Shown: positions 1 to 8,983, counted from the stretch's first letter. The stretch is 64,000 nt of DNA from Thermus altitudinis (GCF_022760835.1 NZ_JAKTNQ010000009.1:1-64000), one strand, 5' to 3'. Numbers and translations are program-made. Notes: a model not told the origin generated them from the letters alone.

Positions 1-57
1 ACGGAGCCTGCGGGGATAGGTGCTCTAACCTAGAACCGCGAAGCCCCGCTCTTTAGA

Positions 58-450
58 GTGGGGAGTCGTCACCACCTGGACTTTGGGGATCCTAACCGTT
101 TTGGGCAGATGTTGACCAACATCAGCAACCACCTTTCCGTTTATGACAACGACCCCTTCAAGGTCAAAATCGTTGTGGTGGCCCATGGGGCCGGGGTTCA
201 GTTTTTCCTCAAGGATCTGGAGGGTACCCCGTGGGCCTCGGCCCAGTATGACCGGGAGGCCCTTTTCCGCCGGGTGAAGCAGCTGGCCCAGCTGAGGGTG
301 GAATACTACCTCTGCGAGATCACCTTTAGCCGGAACAACATCCCCAAGGACAAACTTCTGCCGGAGGAGTTCCTCAAGTGGGTGCCCTCTGGGGTGGGGG
401 CTTTAGGGGAACTCCAGGCCAAAGGGTACGCGTACATCAAGGTGGGTTGA
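58..450 (+). CDS. DsrE-family (sulfur-relay-like) protein, N terminus uncertain
   Basis: A 130-residue protein with the DsrE/DsrF-like fold pattern: a hydrophobic strand ending VVVAHGAGV near residue 45, then a helix rich in Arg/Leu. The only cysteine lies in EYYLCEI near residue 86, so it need not be a sulfur carrier. Related family members often carry a Tat or Sec leader before the HHLDFGDP segment. Here the frame is closed by a TAG at 31-33, and the GTG start chosen at 58 lies inside a hairpin (48-67). Either the protein is a cytosolic short form or the leader is damaged or frameshifted. No clear ribosome site precedes the GTG. Function is not known from sequence; sulfur or redox metabolism is only suggested by the family. 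Confidence 0.6.
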   Translation: MGSRHHLDFGDPNRFGQMLTNISNHLSVYDNDPFKVKIVVVAHGAGVQFFLKDLEGTPWASAQYDREALFRRVKQLAQLRVEYYLCEITFSRNNIPKDKLLPEEFLKWVPSGVGALGELQAKGYAYIKVG

Positions 451-475
451 ACCTGAAAGGACCCGGACGGGTGCG

Positions 476-481
476 TATAAT
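476..481 (+). promoter_or_regulatory. -10 element of a leaderless ymdB promoter
   Basis: TATAAT ends 6 nt before the ATG at 488, so transcription should begin at or next to the start codon. No Shine-Dalgarno sequence fits between them. A TTGAAC lies 23 nt upstream, too far for a standard -35, so the -10 probably acts with little -35 help. Confidence 0.65.
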
Positions 482-487
482 GCCCCC

Positions 488-1246
488 ATGCGGGTCCTCT
501 TCATCGGCGACGTGATGGCCGAGCCCGGTCTCAGGGCGGTGAGCCTGCACCTGCCGGATATCCGGGACCGGTACGATCTGGTCATTGCCAACGGGGAGAA
601 CGCCGCCAAGGGCAAGGGCCTAGACCGTCGTTCCTACCGCATCCTACGCGAGGCAGGGGTGGACCTGGTTTCCTTGGGGAACCATGCCTGGGACCACAAG
701 GAGGTCTACGACCTTTTGGAAAAGGAGCCGGTGGTCCGGGCCCTCAACTACCCTCCGGGTACCCCGGGGCGGGGTTGGTGGCGGCTTTGGTCAGGGGAGG
801 AGAGCCTCCTCTTTGTGCAGGTGATGGGCCGGATCTTCATGGACCCCCTGGACGATCCCTTCCGCACCCTGGATGCCCTTTTGGCCCAGGAAAGGGCGGA
901 TTATATCCTGGTGGAGGTGCACGCCGAGGCCACCAGCGAGAAGATGGCCTTGGCCCACTACCTGGACGGGCGGGTTTCTGCGGTCTTGGGCACCCATACC
1001 CACGTGCCCACCCTGGACGCCATGCGCCTGCCCAAGGGTACCCTGTACCAGACCGATGTGGGCATGACCGGCACCTACGAGTCCATCATCGGTGGGGAGG
1101 TGGAAACCTTCCTGGCCCGCTTCCTCACGGGTAGGCCCCAGCCCTTTAGGGCTGCGCAGGGAAGGGCCCGTTTCCATGCCACGGAGCTGATTCTGGAAGG
1201 AGGCAAGGGGGTTTCCATAGGCCCTTATGTGTGGGAGGAACCTTGA
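488..1246 (+). CDS. ymdB: YmdB-type metallophosphoesterase
   Basis: A 252-residue member of the TIGR00282/YmdB family, binuclear-metal phosphoesterases that act on 2',3'-cyclic nucleotides in other bacteria and influence RNA turnover and development in Bacillus. Metal-ligand motifs are all present in order: GDV at 7-9, NGEN at 35-38, GNH at 64-66, the HAEATSEK segment at 145-152 and GTHTH at 168-172. It begins with an ATG six bases after a TATAAT, so it is probably translated from a leaderless mRNA. Its stop TGA overlaps the TTG start of ppc, implying co-transcription. In many bacteria it sits next to RNase Y; that gene is not here. Family assignment is firm; the physiological substrate in Thermus is unknown. 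Confidence 0.9.
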   Translation: MRVLFIGDVMAEPGLRAVSLHLPDIRDRYDLVIANGENAAKGKGLDRRSYRILREAGVDLVSLGNHAWDHKEVYDLLEKEPVVRALNYPPGTPGRGWWRLWSGEESLLFVQVMGRIFMDPLDDPFRTLDALLAQERADYILVEVHAEATSEKMALAHYLDGRVSAVLGTHTHVPTLDAMRLPKGTLYQTDVGMTGTYESIIGGEVETFLARFLTGRPQPFRAAQGRARFHATELILEGGKGVSIGPYVWEEP

Positions 1247-3828
1247 CGCAGGGGAAGGAGGACACCTTTGACCTCTTGCGGGCGGAGGTGGACCTTTTGG
1301 GTCGCCTTCTGGGGGAGGCCATCCGGGCCATCTCGGGGGAGCGGTTTTTTGCCTTGGTGGAGGAGGTGCGCCGGCTTTCCAAAGCCCGGCGGCAAGGAGA
1401 CGAGGGAGCGAGCGCCGTCCTCCTAAAGCGGGTGGAGGGGCTTTCCCTAGAGGAGGCGGAGGCCCTGGTGCGGGCCTTCACCCACTACTTCCACCTGGTG
1501 AACCTGGCGGAGGAGAGGCACCGGGTGCGGGTGAACCGGCTCAGGGCCCAGGCGGAAACCCCGGAGAACCCTAGGCCCGAGGGCTTCCTGGCCTTGGCCC
1601 AGGCCCTGAAGGAAAGGGGTCTTTCCCTGGAGGAGGTGGAGGCCCACCTCAACCGCCTGGAGCTATGGCTCACCTTCACCGCCCATCCCACCGAGACCCG
1701 CCGGCGGACCCTAAGATACCATCTGGAAAAGCTTCAAGAAGAGCTGGAGGCCAAGGACCGCTCCCGCTTGGCAGCCAGGGTAGCCCTGCTTTACGCCACC
1801 GAGGAGGTGCGCAAGGCCAGGCCCACGGTGGAGGACGAGATCAAGGGGGGGCTGTACTACCTGCCCACCACCCTTTGGCAAGCGGTGCCGCGGGTGGTGG
1901 AGGGCCTCGAGGCGGCCCTGGAACAGGTGTATGGCAAACGGCCCCGCCTGAAGAGCCCGCTGCGCTTTAGGAGCTGGATCGGAGGCGACCGGGATGGCAA
2001 CCCCTTCGTCACCCCAGAGGTGACCGCCTTCGCGGGTCGGTATGCCCGCCAGGTGGCCCGGGAACGGTTTCTAGGGGAGCTGGAGGGGCTGGTGCGGGAC
2101 CTCTCCCTCTCCGAAACCAAGGTGCCCGTCCCCCGGGGTATCCGGGAGGGGGGAGAAGGGGTGGAGCGCTTTCCCGGCGAACCCTACCGCCGCTTCTTTG
2201 CCCGGCTTTATGCCCGGCTGGAAAGGGAAGAGCTCAGCACCGAGGAGCTTTTAAAGGCCCTGCGGATGGCGGAGGAGGGCCTGGGGACGGTGGGCTTAGG
2301 GCAGGTGGCCCTCTCCTTTTTCCGGCCCCTCGAGGCCCGCCTGCAGGCTTTCGGCCTGGAGCTGGCTCCCCTGGACCTCAGGGAGGAGTCCATAAAGCTT
2401 CTGGAGGCTGCCCAGGAGCTTCTCCTCGTGGGGGGTGTCCATCCCGGCTTCCTCTCCCTTTCCCCGGAGGAGAAGGAGGCGCTTCTCACCCGGGAGCTGG
2501 CAAGCGCCCGCCCCCTTTTGCCCGTGGGGGAGGAGCCCAAGGGCGAGGCCCTGCGGGTGGCCCTGGGGGCCCTTAGGGCCTGGCGGGACAAGGGGGCGCA
2601 TGTGGTCTCCATGACCCACCATCCTGCGGACATCCTGGCGGTCTTCCTCCTGGCGCGGGAGGTGGGGTTATACCGCCCGGGCGCTTCCTTGCCCTTTGAC
2701 GTGGTGCCCCTTTTTGAAACCCTAGAGGACCTCCACCGGGCCCCGGAGGTGCTGGCCCGCCTTCTCTCCAACCCCGTCTTTCTTGCCCACGCTCGGGGCC
2801 GGGGTGGGCTAGAGGTGATGATCGGGTACTCTGATTCCAACAAGGATGTGGGCTTCCTGGCCGCCAACCTGGCCCTCTACAAGGCCCAGGAGGCCTTGGC
2901 CAGGGTGGGGGAAGGCTATGGCCTGCCGGTTTACTTCTTCCACGGCCGGGGTACCTCCACCGCCCGGGGTGGGGGCCCCGCAGGCCGGGCCATCGCCAGC
3001 CTGCCCCCTAGGAGCGTGGGGCACCGCATCCGTCTCACGGAGCAAGGGGAAGCCTTGGCGGACCGGTACAGCCACCCTGAGCTGGCCGTGCGCCACCTGG
3101 AGCAGCTCCTCTACCATTTCGCCCAGGCAGCCTTGGGGGAGGGGATGGAACCCAAACCCGAGTGGCGGGAGGCCCTTTGGCAGGCGGGGGAGGAGAGCGT
3201 GCGCCGGTACCGGGCCCTTCTGGCCCAGGAGGGTTTCTTCCCCTTCTTTGAGGCCCTCACCCCCATCCGGGAGATCGGGGAACTTCCCATCGCCAGCCGC
3301 CCCGTGTACCGGCACGGCCGGGTGCGGGAGATCCGGGACCTGAGGGCCATCCCCTGGGTGATGGCCTGGACCCAGGTGCGCCTTCTCCTGCCGGGCTGGT
3401 ATGGGCTTAGCGCCTTGGAAAGCCTTCCCCTGGATCTTCTCAGACAGATGTACCAGGAATGGCCCTTTTTTGCCACCACCTTGGAGAGCGCCGCCATGGC
3501 CCTGGCCAAGGCGGATATCGGGGTGGCGGGGCTTTACCTGCGCCTGGTGCCCGAGGAGCTTCATTCCCTTTTCCATGGCATCGCCCAGGAGTACCGCAAG
3601 ACGGTGGCGCTTCTGGAAGGCATCTTCCAGGCCCCCCTCCTCCACAACCAAAGGACCCTGGAAAGGCAGATCGGGCTACGCAACCCCTACGTGGACCCCA
3701 TCAACTTCGTGCAGGTGGAGCTCCTCCGCCGCTACCGTGCCCCCGGAGGCCGGGAGGACGAGGCCCTGAGGAAGGCCCTCTTGCTTTCCTTGCTAGGGGT
3801 GGCGGCGGGTCTCAGGAATGCGGGGTAA
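1243..3828 (+). CDS. ppc: Phosphoenolpyruvate carboxylase
   Basis: An 861-residue PEP carboxylase that fixes bicarbonate onto PEP to give oxaloacetate and refills the citric acid cycle. Catalytic landmarks are clear: TAHPTET near 146-152, GGDRDGNPF near 246, IGYSDSNKD near 525, and FHGRG near 565 followed by a glycine-rich loop. The usual C-terminal QNTG tetrapeptide, which enters the active site, reads RNAG here. The reading frame extends to a GTG at 1231, but a GGGAGG at 1232-1237 sits 5 nt before a TTG at 1243 whose bases overlap the ymdB stop (TTGA), so 1243 is preferred. It is followed 11 nt later by the NYN gene. Classical bacterial PEPC is often activated by acetyl-CoA and inhibited by aspartate; this is not visible in the sequence. 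Confidence 0.95.
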   Translation: MTQGKEDTFDLLRAEVDLLGRLLGEAIRAISGERFFALVEEVRRLSKARRQGDEGASAVLLKRVEGLSLEEAEALVRAFTHYFHLVNLAEERHRVRVNRLRAQAETPENPRPEGFLALAQALKERGLSLEEVEAHLNRLELWLTFTAHPTETRRRTLRYHLEKLQEELEAKDRSRLAARVALLYATEEVRKARPTVEDEIKGGLYYLPTTLWQAVPRVVEGLEAALEQVYGKRPRLKSPLRFRSWIGGDRDGNPFVTPEVTAFAGRYARQVARERFLGELEGLVRDLSLSETKVPVPRGIREGGEGVERFPGEPYRRFFARLYARLEREELSTEELLKALRMAEEGLGTVGLGQVALSFFRPLEARLQAFGLELAPLDLREESIKLLEAAQELLLVGGVHPGFLSLSPEEKEALLTRELASARPLLPVGEEPKGEALRVALGALRAWRDKGAHVVSMTHHPADILAVFLLAREVGLYRPGASLPFDVVPLFETLEDLHRAPEVLARLLSNPVFLAHARGRGGLEVMIGYSDSNKDVGFLAANLALYKAQEALARVGEGYGLPVYFFHGRGTSTARGGGPAGRAIASLPPRSVGHRIRLTEQGEALADRYSHPELAVRHLEQLLYHFAQAALGEGMEPKPEWREALWQAGEESVRRYRALLAQEGFFPFFEALTPIREIGELPIASRPVYRHGRVREIRDLRAIPWVMAWTQVRLLLPGWYGLSALESLPLDLLRQMYQEWPFFATTLESAAMALAKADIGVAGLYLRLVPEELHSLFHGIAQEYRKTVALLEGIFQAPLLHNQRTLERQIGLRNPYVDPINFVQVELLRRYRAPGGREDEALRKALLLSLLGVAAGLRNAG

Positions 3829-3839
3829 GATGGAGGCCG

Positions 3840-4376
3840 ATGGAACTCGGCCAGCATCCTGACCAGCGGGTGGGCGTCTTCGTGGACACCCAAAACCTCT
3901 ACCACTCCGCCCGGGACTACTATGAGCGCAACGTGAACTTTGAGAGCCTCCTGCGTTTTGCCGTGGGGGGGAGGCGCTTGGTGCGGGCCACCGCCTACGT
4001 GGTGGAGAAGGAGGGGGACACCTCCGCCTGGCCCTTCATCTACAAGCTTTCCACCATCGGCTACCGGGTTAGGCGCATGTACCTTACGGTGAAGGAGCTG
4101 GGCGAGGGAGGGAAGCCCATCTACGAGGGCAACTGGGATATGGGTATCGCTGCGGATATGGTGCGGCTCATGCCCCACCTGGACGTGGTGGTCCTGGGAA
4201 GCGGGGATGGGGATTTTGTGGAGATCCTCGAGGTCCTCATGGAAAGGGGCATCCGGGTAGAGGTGATCGCCTTTCGCGAGACCACGGCCCAGAGGCTCAT
4301 AGACGCCGTGGACCGCTTTACGCACCTCCCGGAGATTCCCAACGCCTTCATGGAGCCCAAAAACACCGAGCGATGA
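3840..4376 (+). CDS. NYN-domain (LabA/DUF88) putative RNase
   Basis: A 178-residue PIN-like NYN protein. The signature FVDTQNLY near residues 14-21 carries the first acidic ligand, and VVLGSGDGDF near 118-127 carries the second acidic cluster expected for a metal-dependent nuclease. The reading frame is open much farther upstream inside ppc, but that part is antisense-like junk. GGAGG at 3832-3836 fixes the ATG at 3840. The gene overlaps queA by 4 nt (ATGA), so the two are translationally coupled. NYN proteins such as LabA/VapC relatives process RNA; the target here is unknown. Coupling with the tRNA-modifying QueA hints at RNA metabolism but proves nothing. Confidence 0.85.
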   Translation: MELGQHPDQRVGVFVDTQNLYHSARDYYERNVNFESLLRFAVGGRRLVRATAYVVEKEGDTSAWPFIYKLSTIGYRVRRMYLTVKELGEGGKPIYEGNWDMGIAADMVRLMPHLDVVVLGSGDGDFVEILEVLMERGIRVEVIAFRETTAQRLIDAVDRFTHLPEIPNAFMEPKNTER

Positions 4377-5407
4377 GCCTGGAGGCTTACGATTACTTCC
4401 TTCCCCCGGAGCTCATCGCCCAAGAGGGGGTGGAGCCCCGGGACCTGGCCCGGATGCTGGTGGTGTATCGGGAGGGTCCTTTTAGGGTAGAACACCGCCG
4501 GGTGCGGGACCTGCCCGAGTACCTGCGCTCGGGAGATGTCCTGGTCTTCAACGAGAGCCGGGTAATCCCGGCCCGTCTCCTGGCTAAGAGGCCCACAGGG
4601 GGAAAGGTGGAGGTGCTGTTGGTGCGGGAAAGGTCCCTAGGTCTTTGGGAGGCTTTGGTGGGGCCTGGGAGGAAGGCCAAGCCTGGGACTTGGCTGCGCT
4701 TTCTTTCGCCGCGGGATTTGCGGGAGGTTCCCGGCCTGCACGCGGAGGTGGTGGGGGTGGAGGAGGGTGGGGTGCGGCTTCTTCGCTTTGAAGGGGACCT
4801 CCTGGCCCATTTGGAAGAGGTGGGGGAGGTGCCCTTGCCCCCCTACATCAAGGCCAGGATTCCCCCTGAGCGCTACCAGACCGTTTACGCCAAGCGCCCG
4901 GGCTCGGTGGCGGCGCCCACAGCGGGGCTGCACTTTACCCCTGAGCTCCTCGCCCGCTTATCGGAGATGGGGGTGGAGCTTCGTTTCCTAACCCTTCATG
5001 TGGGGCCTGGTACCTTCCGCCCGGTCAAGGGGGACCTGGAAAGCCACCCGATGCACTCCGAACCCTTTGAAATCCCCCAGGAAACCGCCGAGGCCGTAAA
5101 CCGGGCCAAGAAGGAGGGGAGGCGGGTGGTGGCGGTGGGCACCACCGTGGTGCGGGCCTTGGAAAGCGCCTATCGGGAAGGGGTGGGGGTGGTGCCGGGT
5201 GCGGGGGAAACCCGGCTCTTCATCCGCCCTCCTTACACCTTCCGCGTGATAGACGCCCTTTTCACCAACTTCCACCTGCCCCGCTCCACCCTCCTCCTGC
5301 TGGTGGCGGCCTTTTTGGGCTATGAGAGGACCATGGAGGCCTACCGGCTGGCGGTGGCGGAGCGGTACCGGTTTTACTCCTTGGGGGATGCCATGCTCAT
5401 CCTTTAG
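4373..5407 (+). CDS. queA: S-adenosylmethionine:tRNA ribosyltransferase-isomerase QueA
   Basis: A 344-residue QueA, which transfers and isomerises the ribosyl group of SAM onto 7-aminomethyl-7-deazaguanine in tRNA wobble position 34, giving epoxyqueuosine. Length and the conserved blocks are typical: FNESRVIPARL near 60-70, SVAAPTAGLHFT near 178-189, HVGPGTFRPV near 205-214 and DALFTNFHLPRSTLL near 290-304. It starts on an ATGA overlap with the NYN gene. No other queuosine gene is in the window. The next gene is convergent, with about 58 nt between and only a weak C-rich/G-rich hairpin and no clear terminator. Confidence 0.97.
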   Translation: MSLEAYDYFLPPELIAQEGVEPRDLARMLVVYREGPFRVEHRRVRDLPEYLRSGDVLVFNESRVIPARLLAKRPTGGKVEVLLVRERSLGLWEALVGPGRKAKPGTWLRFLSPRDLREVPGLHAEVVGVEEGGVRLLRFEGDLLAHLEEVGEVPLPPYIKARIPPERYQTVYAKRPGSVAAPTAGLHFTPELLARLSEMGVELRFLTLHVGPGTFRPVKGDLESHPMHSEPFEIPQETAEAVNRAKKEGRRVVAVGTTVVRALESAYREGVGVVPGAGETRLFIRPPYTFRVIDALFTNFHLPRSTLLLLVAAFLGYERTMEAYRLAVAERYRFYSLGDAMLIL

Positions 5408-5465
5408 ATTCGGACCTTTTGTGTCCCCGAGATGGGGTCTACAGAAGGGCTTTTCCAGGGTGGTG

Positions 5466-5858
5466 CTAGAGGGAAAGGCCTAGGCTTTTGAGGAAGGCCT
5501 GGGCCTCTATGGGGCTTAGGAAGCGGGCCCGGCGTTCAGGGGAGAACCAGGCCAAAAGGGGCGCCAGCTCCTGGTCCTTGGGGAGGGTGGCGTCCGCTAG
5601 GACCAGCTTGTGATCCCCATCCGCTAGCCACACCATCCCCACCACTTCTCCTTCCACCCGGGTTCCCGGGGGGAGGGGTGGGCCCAGATACACGGCATCC
5701 ACTTCCTCCCCGTCGGCGGGATTGATGAGGCCCGGGATGAGGCCGTAGTTTACCGGCGCCGGTTGGTCCACGGCCACCAGGCGGAGCTTCCCTTCCTTCC
5801 AGGCATAGCGGAAGGGGCTTCCCTTGCTCCACTCCACCACCATGGAAAGCCGCATCAT
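5466..5858 (-). CDS. Short inorganic pyrophosphatase-like protein
   Basis: A 130-residue protein resembling the core of soluble class I inorganic pyrophosphatase but about 45 residues shorter than the usual enzyme. It keeps NYGLIPG near 37-43, the signature region as DGEEVDA (classical D-x-D-x-x-D with the middle Asp replaced by Glu) and a GDHKLVLAD segment matching the later Asp-Lys block. Compact relatives with DGEEQD are known in Firmicutes. The start overlaps the mgtE stop by 4 nt (ATGA), with a second ATG directly after it. Translational coupling to a Mg2+ transporter is notable because pyrophosphatases need Mg2+. Whether it hydrolyses pyrophosphate is not certain. Confidence 0.7.
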   Translation of the reverse strand: MMRLSMVVEWSKGSPFRYAWKEGKLRLVAVDQPAPVNYGLIPGLINPADGEEVDAVYLGPPLPPGTRVEGEVVGMVWLADGDHKLVLADATLPKDQELAPLLAWFSPERRARFLSPIEAQAFLKSLGLSL

Positions 5859-7204
5859 CCCAGGTTAAGGAGAAGCTGGGCCACGGTAAGGTAGATGAGG
5901 AGGCCCGAGATATCCGAAAGGGTGGCCACCAGGGGATTGGATACCAAGGCCGGGTCTACGCCAAGACGCCTCAGCACCACCGGGAGCATGGCCCCTACCA
6001 GGTTGGCAAACAGGACCAGGAGGAAGAGGGCTAGGCCCACCACTGGGGCCAGGGGGGCGTGGCCATCCAGAAAGACCTTGCCCAACAGCAGCGTGGCCAG
6101 GGTGAGGCCCAGAAGGCTTCCCACCAGGCTTTCCTTGAGGAGGACCCGCCGCCAGTCCCTAAGGTCCAGGTCCCGGGTGGCCAGGGCGCGGATGATGAGG
6201 GTGGCGGATTGGTTGCCGGTGTTGCCTCCCGTGCCCAGGAGCACGGGTACGTAAAAGGCCAGGGCCGTGGCCGCCTCGAGGAGGCTTTCAAACCCTTGCA
6301 GGATGGAACTGGTGACCATGCCGGTCAGGATCAGGATCACCAGCCAGCGCACCCGGGCCAGCCACAAGGCGATGGGGGAGGCCTGGCTGTAGACCAAATC
6401 CGGCACGTCCACGGCGGCCAGGCGGTGGATATCCTCGGTGGCCTCCTCTTCAATCACGTCCAGGACGTCATCTACCGTGACGATACCCACCAGTACCCCC
6501 TCCTCATCCACCACGGGCAAAACGGTGAAGTCGTAGTCGGCCATGAGGCGGGCCACCTCCTCCTGGTCGGTGTCCGTGCGGGCGAAGACCACCTTGGGGT
6601 TCATGATCTCCGCCACCTTGGTCCGGGGGTCGGCCACGATCAGGTCCCGCAAGGAGAGCACCCCTTTAAGGCGGCCCGCCTCATCCACCACGTAGATGTA
6701 GTAGATGGTTTCCGCATCGGGGGCGGCCCGGCGCAGGAAGCGGATCACCTCCTCCACGGTCATCCCCTCCCGTACCGCCACGTACTCGGGGGTCATGAGG
6801 CCGCCCGCCTCGTCCTCCTCGTACTGGGTGAGTTCCTCCACCTCGGCCCGGGTCTCGGGGTCCAGGGCTTCCTTTAGGCGGCGGAAGAGCTCGGGGTCCT
6901 CCTCCTCCACCGCCTGGAGGGCGTCGGCCAGGTCGTCTAGGGAGAGTTCCTCCAGGAGTTCCTGCACCCGCCAGGGGGGGAGGGTTTTCAGGTACTCCGC
7001 TTGCTCCTCGGGACCTAGGTGGGAGAAGACCTCCGCGGCCCGGTCCTTGGGCAGGAGGGTGAGGACCACGTAGCGGTGCTCCCCTTCCAGCTCATCCCAA
7101 AGGCTCAAGAGGTCCTGGGGATGGATTTCCTCCAGGATTTTCTGAAGCGCAAGGGTGTCGCCTTCTCGCAGGGCTTGGCGAAGGGGGGAAAGGGTCGTTT
7201 CCAC
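5855..7204 (-). CDS. mgtE: MgtE magnesium channel/transporter
   Basis: A 449-residue MgtE, the Mg2+ channel whose founding structure is from T. thermophilus (about 450 residues). Order of domains: a helical N-domain rich in Glu/Leu (about 10-130), two CBS domains (about 130-255) that sense cytosolic Mg2+, a connecting helix, then about five membrane helices (about 275-449) with the pore segment VLLGTGGNTGNQ. The frame extends upstream to 7237, but a GGAGG at 7215-7211 stands 6 nt before the GTG at 7204, so that start is chosen. It is preceded by a good promoter and an unusual leader that may control access to this ribosome site. It is followed by the pyrophosphatase-like gene. Confidence 0.95.
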   Translation of the reverse strand: METTLSPLRQALREGDTLALQKILEEIHPQDLLSLWDELEGEHRYVVLTLLPKDRAAEVFSHLGPEEQAEYLKTLPPWRVQELLEELSLDDLADALQAVEEEDPELFRRLKEALDPETRAEVEELTQYEEDEAGGLMTPEYVAVREGMTVEEVIRFLRRAAPDAETIYYIYVVDEAGRLKGVLSLRDLIVADPRTKVAEIMNPKVVFARTDTDQEEVARLMADYDFTVLPVVDEEGVLVGIVTVDDVLDVIEEEATEDIHRLAAVDVPDLVYSQASPIALWLARVRWLVILILTGMVTSSILQGFESLLEAATALAFYVPVLLGTGGNTGNQSATLIIRALATRDLDLRDWRRVLLKESLVGSLLGLTLATLLLGKVFLDGHAPLAPVVGLALFLLVLFANLVGAMLPVVLRRLGVDPALVSNPLVATLSDISGLLIYLTVAQLLLNLG

Positions 7205-7284
7205 AGGCGGCCTCCTTTCTCGCCGAAGGCCGCCCATGGCGGCCTTCAGGGCCTAGGACTCGAGGGCAAAGCCCCTGTCATACC
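7205..7284 (-). promoter_or_regulatory. mgtE 5' leader with two mutually exclusive hairpins
   Basis: The roughly 80-nt leader holds three related 10-nt strands. Reading the minus strand, GAAGGCCGCC (7247-7238) pairs perfectly with GGCGGCCTTC (7234-7225) across a 3-nt loop. The same middle strand can instead pair with GGAGGCCGCC (7215-7206), which contains the mgtE Shine-Dalgarno, through ten pairs including one G-U. Forming the first hairpin frees the ribosome site; forming the second hides it. It does not look like the large M-box Mg2+ riboswitch, and no known class was recognised. Regulation by Mg2+ is inference from the gene it serves. Confidence 0.55.
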
Positions 7285-7290
7285 CTTTCT

Positions 7291-7319
7291 AGCCTAGGGG
7301 GTCAGACTTTCCCCGTCAA
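7291..7319 (-). promoter_or_regulatory. mgtE promoter
   Basis: On the minus strand TTGACG (7319-7314) is followed after 17 nt by TAGGCT (7296-7291). Expected transcription start is near 7284, leaving an 80-nt leader before the GTG. Confidence 0.65.
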
Positions 7320-7352
7320 CCGACCTCGCTAGAAGTGTGGGAAAAATTGAGG

Positions 7353-7382
7353 TTGACACGCTCAAGGGGTGTGCCCTATCCT
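7353..7382 (+). promoter_or_regulatory. ffh promoter
   Basis: Consensus TTGACA (7353-7358), 18-nt spacer, TATCCT (7377-7382). It is divergent from the mgtE promoter with about 34 nt between their -35 elements. Confidence 0.7.
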
Positions 7383-7410
7383 AAGGCCCGGCCTGGTGGC
7401 CGGGAGGCGC

Positions 7411-8715
7411 ATGTTTGCCAAGCTAGCGGGGAGACTGCAGGAAGCCATAGACCGCCTAAGGGGCCGGGGCCGCATCAGCGAGGAGGACCTGAAGGCCACC
7501 CTCAGGGAGATCCGTCGGGCCCTGATGGACGCGGACGTGAACCTGGAGGTGGCCAGGGCCTTCGTGGAGAGCGTGCGGGAAAAGGCCCTGGGCCAGAAGG
7601 TCCTGGAGAGCCTTACCCCCGCGGAGGTGGTCCTGGCCACGGTCTACGAGGCCCTAAAGGAGGCCTTGGGCGGCGAGCCCCGTTTCCCTACCTTGAAGGA
7701 CCGTAACCTCTGGTTCCTGGTGGGTTTGCAGGGCTCGGGTAAGACCACCACTGCCGCCAAGCTGGCCCTCTTCTACAAGGGCAAGGGGCGCAGGCCCCTC
7801 CTGGTGGCCGCCGACACCCAGCGCCCCGCGGCCCGGGAGCAGCTTCGCATCCTGGGGGAGAGGATCGGGGTGCCCGTCCTGGAGGTTCAGGACGGGGAAA
7901 GCCCCGAGTCCATCCGCCGCCGGGTGGAGGAAAAGGCCAGGCAGGAGGTTCGCGACCTGATCCTGGTGGACACCGCCGGGCGTCTGCAGATTGACGAGCC
8001 CCTCATGGCGGAGCTGGCCCGCCTCAAGGAGGTCTTGGGCCCCGACGAGGTGCTTCTGGTCCTGGACGCCATGACCGGCCAAGAGGCCCTGGGGGTGGCC
8101 CAGGCCTTTGACCAGAAGGTGGGGGTCACGGGCCTCATCCTCACCAAGCTGGACGGGGATGCCCGGGGTGGGGCCGCCCTTTCCGCCCGGCACGTGACGG
8201 GGAGGCCCATCTACTTCGCCGGGGTTTCCGAGCGCCCCGAGGGTCTGGAGCCCTTCTATCCAGACCGGCTGGCGAGCCGTATCCTGGGCATGGGGGACGT
8301 GGCCACCCTGGCGGAGAAGGTGAGGGCGGCGGGGCTCGAGGCCGAAGCCCCTAAGTCCGCCAAGGAGCTCACCCTGGAGGACTTCCTGAAACAGATGCAA
8401 AACCTCAAGCGCCTCGGTTCCTTCTCGGAGGTGCTCTCCATGCTCCCTGGGGTGGGGAAGGCCTTGCCCGCAGGGGTTCAGGTGGACGATAAGTCCATTA
8501 GGCGCCTGGAGGCCATCGTCCTTTCCATGACCCCCGAGGAGCGGAAGGACCCCCGCATCCTAAACGCCTCCCGGCGCAAGCGCATCGCCAGGGGAAGCGG
8601 CACCAGCGTGCAGGAGATCAACCGGTTCATCAAGGCCTTTGAGGAGACCAAGGCCCTAATGAAGTCCCTGGAGAAGAACAAGGGCCGGGGACTCATGGGA
8701 ATGTTCAGGAGGTAA
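7411..8715 (+). CDS. ffh: Signal recognition particle protein Ffh
   Basis: A 434-residue SRP54 GTPase that binds signal peptides and 4.5S RNA and delivers ribosomes to FtsY. N-domain (1-85); G-domain with GLQGSGKTT near 104-112, DTAGR near 186, and TKLDGDARGG near 244; M-domain (about 300-434) ending in a Gly/Met-containing tail. The RNA-binding helix carries RRKRIARGSG near 390. The frame is open back to 7369, but GGGAGG at 7402-7407 and the promoter above favour the ATG at 7411, and the length then matches Thermus Ffh (about 430). rpsP follows 6 nt downstream. Confidence 0.96.
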   Translation: MFAKLAGRLQEAIDRLRGRGRISEEDLKATLREIRRALMDADVNLEVARAFVESVREKALGQKVLESLTPAEVVLATVYEALKEALGGEPRFPTLKDRNLWFLVGLQGSGKTTTAAKLALFYKGKGRRPLLVAADTQRPAAREQLRILGERIGVPVLEVQDGESPESIRRRVEEKARQEVRDLILVDTAGRLQIDEPLMAELARLKEVLGPDEVLLVLDAMTGQEALGVAQAFDQKVGVTGLILTKLDGDARGGAALSARHVTGRPIYFAGVSERPEGLEPFYPDRLASRILGMGDVATLAEKVRAAGLEAEAPKSAKELTLEDFLKQMQNLKRLGSFSEVLSMLPGVGKALPAGVQVDDKSIRRLEAIVLSMTPEERKDPRILNASRRKRIARGSGTSVQEINRFIKAFEETKALMKSLEKNKGRGLMGMFRR

Positions 8716-8721
8716 GGGAGA

Positions 8722-8982
8722 ATGGTCAAGATCCGTCTTTCTCGTTTCGGCTCCAAGCATAACCCCCACTACCGCATCGTGGTGGCCGATAGCCGCAAGA
8801 AGCGCGACGGGGCGTACATTGAAAAGATAGGCTACTACGATCCCCGGAAGACCACCCCGGAGTGGCTTAAGGTGGACGTGGAGAGGGCCAGGTACTGGCT
8901 TTCCGTGGGTGCTCAACCCACGGACACCGCACGTAGGCTTCTCCGGCAGGCGGGGGTTTTCCGACAGGACCAGCCCGCTTAG
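8722..8982 (+). CDS. rpsP: 30S ribosomal protein S16
   Basis: An 86-residue S16, starting [19 protein letters not shown], the typical N terminus of the family, and of the usual length. It assembles early with the 16S rRNA 5' domain. It is preceded by GGGAGA six bases after ffh and is probably co-transcribed with it. The canonical bacterial order rpsP-khpA-rimM-trmD-rplS follows, but here a stem-loop and a terminator separate rpsP from khpA. Confidence 0.97.
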   Translation: MVKIRLSRFGSKHNPHYRIVVADSRKKRDGAYIEKIGYYDPRKTTPEWLKVDVERARYWLSVGAQPTDTARRLLRQAGVFRQDQPA

Positions 8983-8983
8983 C

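Noticed and set aside
2809-3651. A 280-codon minus-strand open frame inside ppc
   Set aside because: Its protein is Gly/Pro/His-rich low-complexity text, the mirror of a GC-rich gene. The plus strand carries complete PEP carboxylase motifs throughout.
3459-3839. 127 extra codons before the NYN gene
   Set aside because: They overlap the 3' end of ppc in another frame, and GGAGG sits just before the ATG at 3840.
7205-7284. mgtE leader as an M-box (ykoK) Mg2+ riboswitch
   Set aside because: The leader is about 80 nt and lacks the multi-stem M-box core; only a two-state hairpin is visible.
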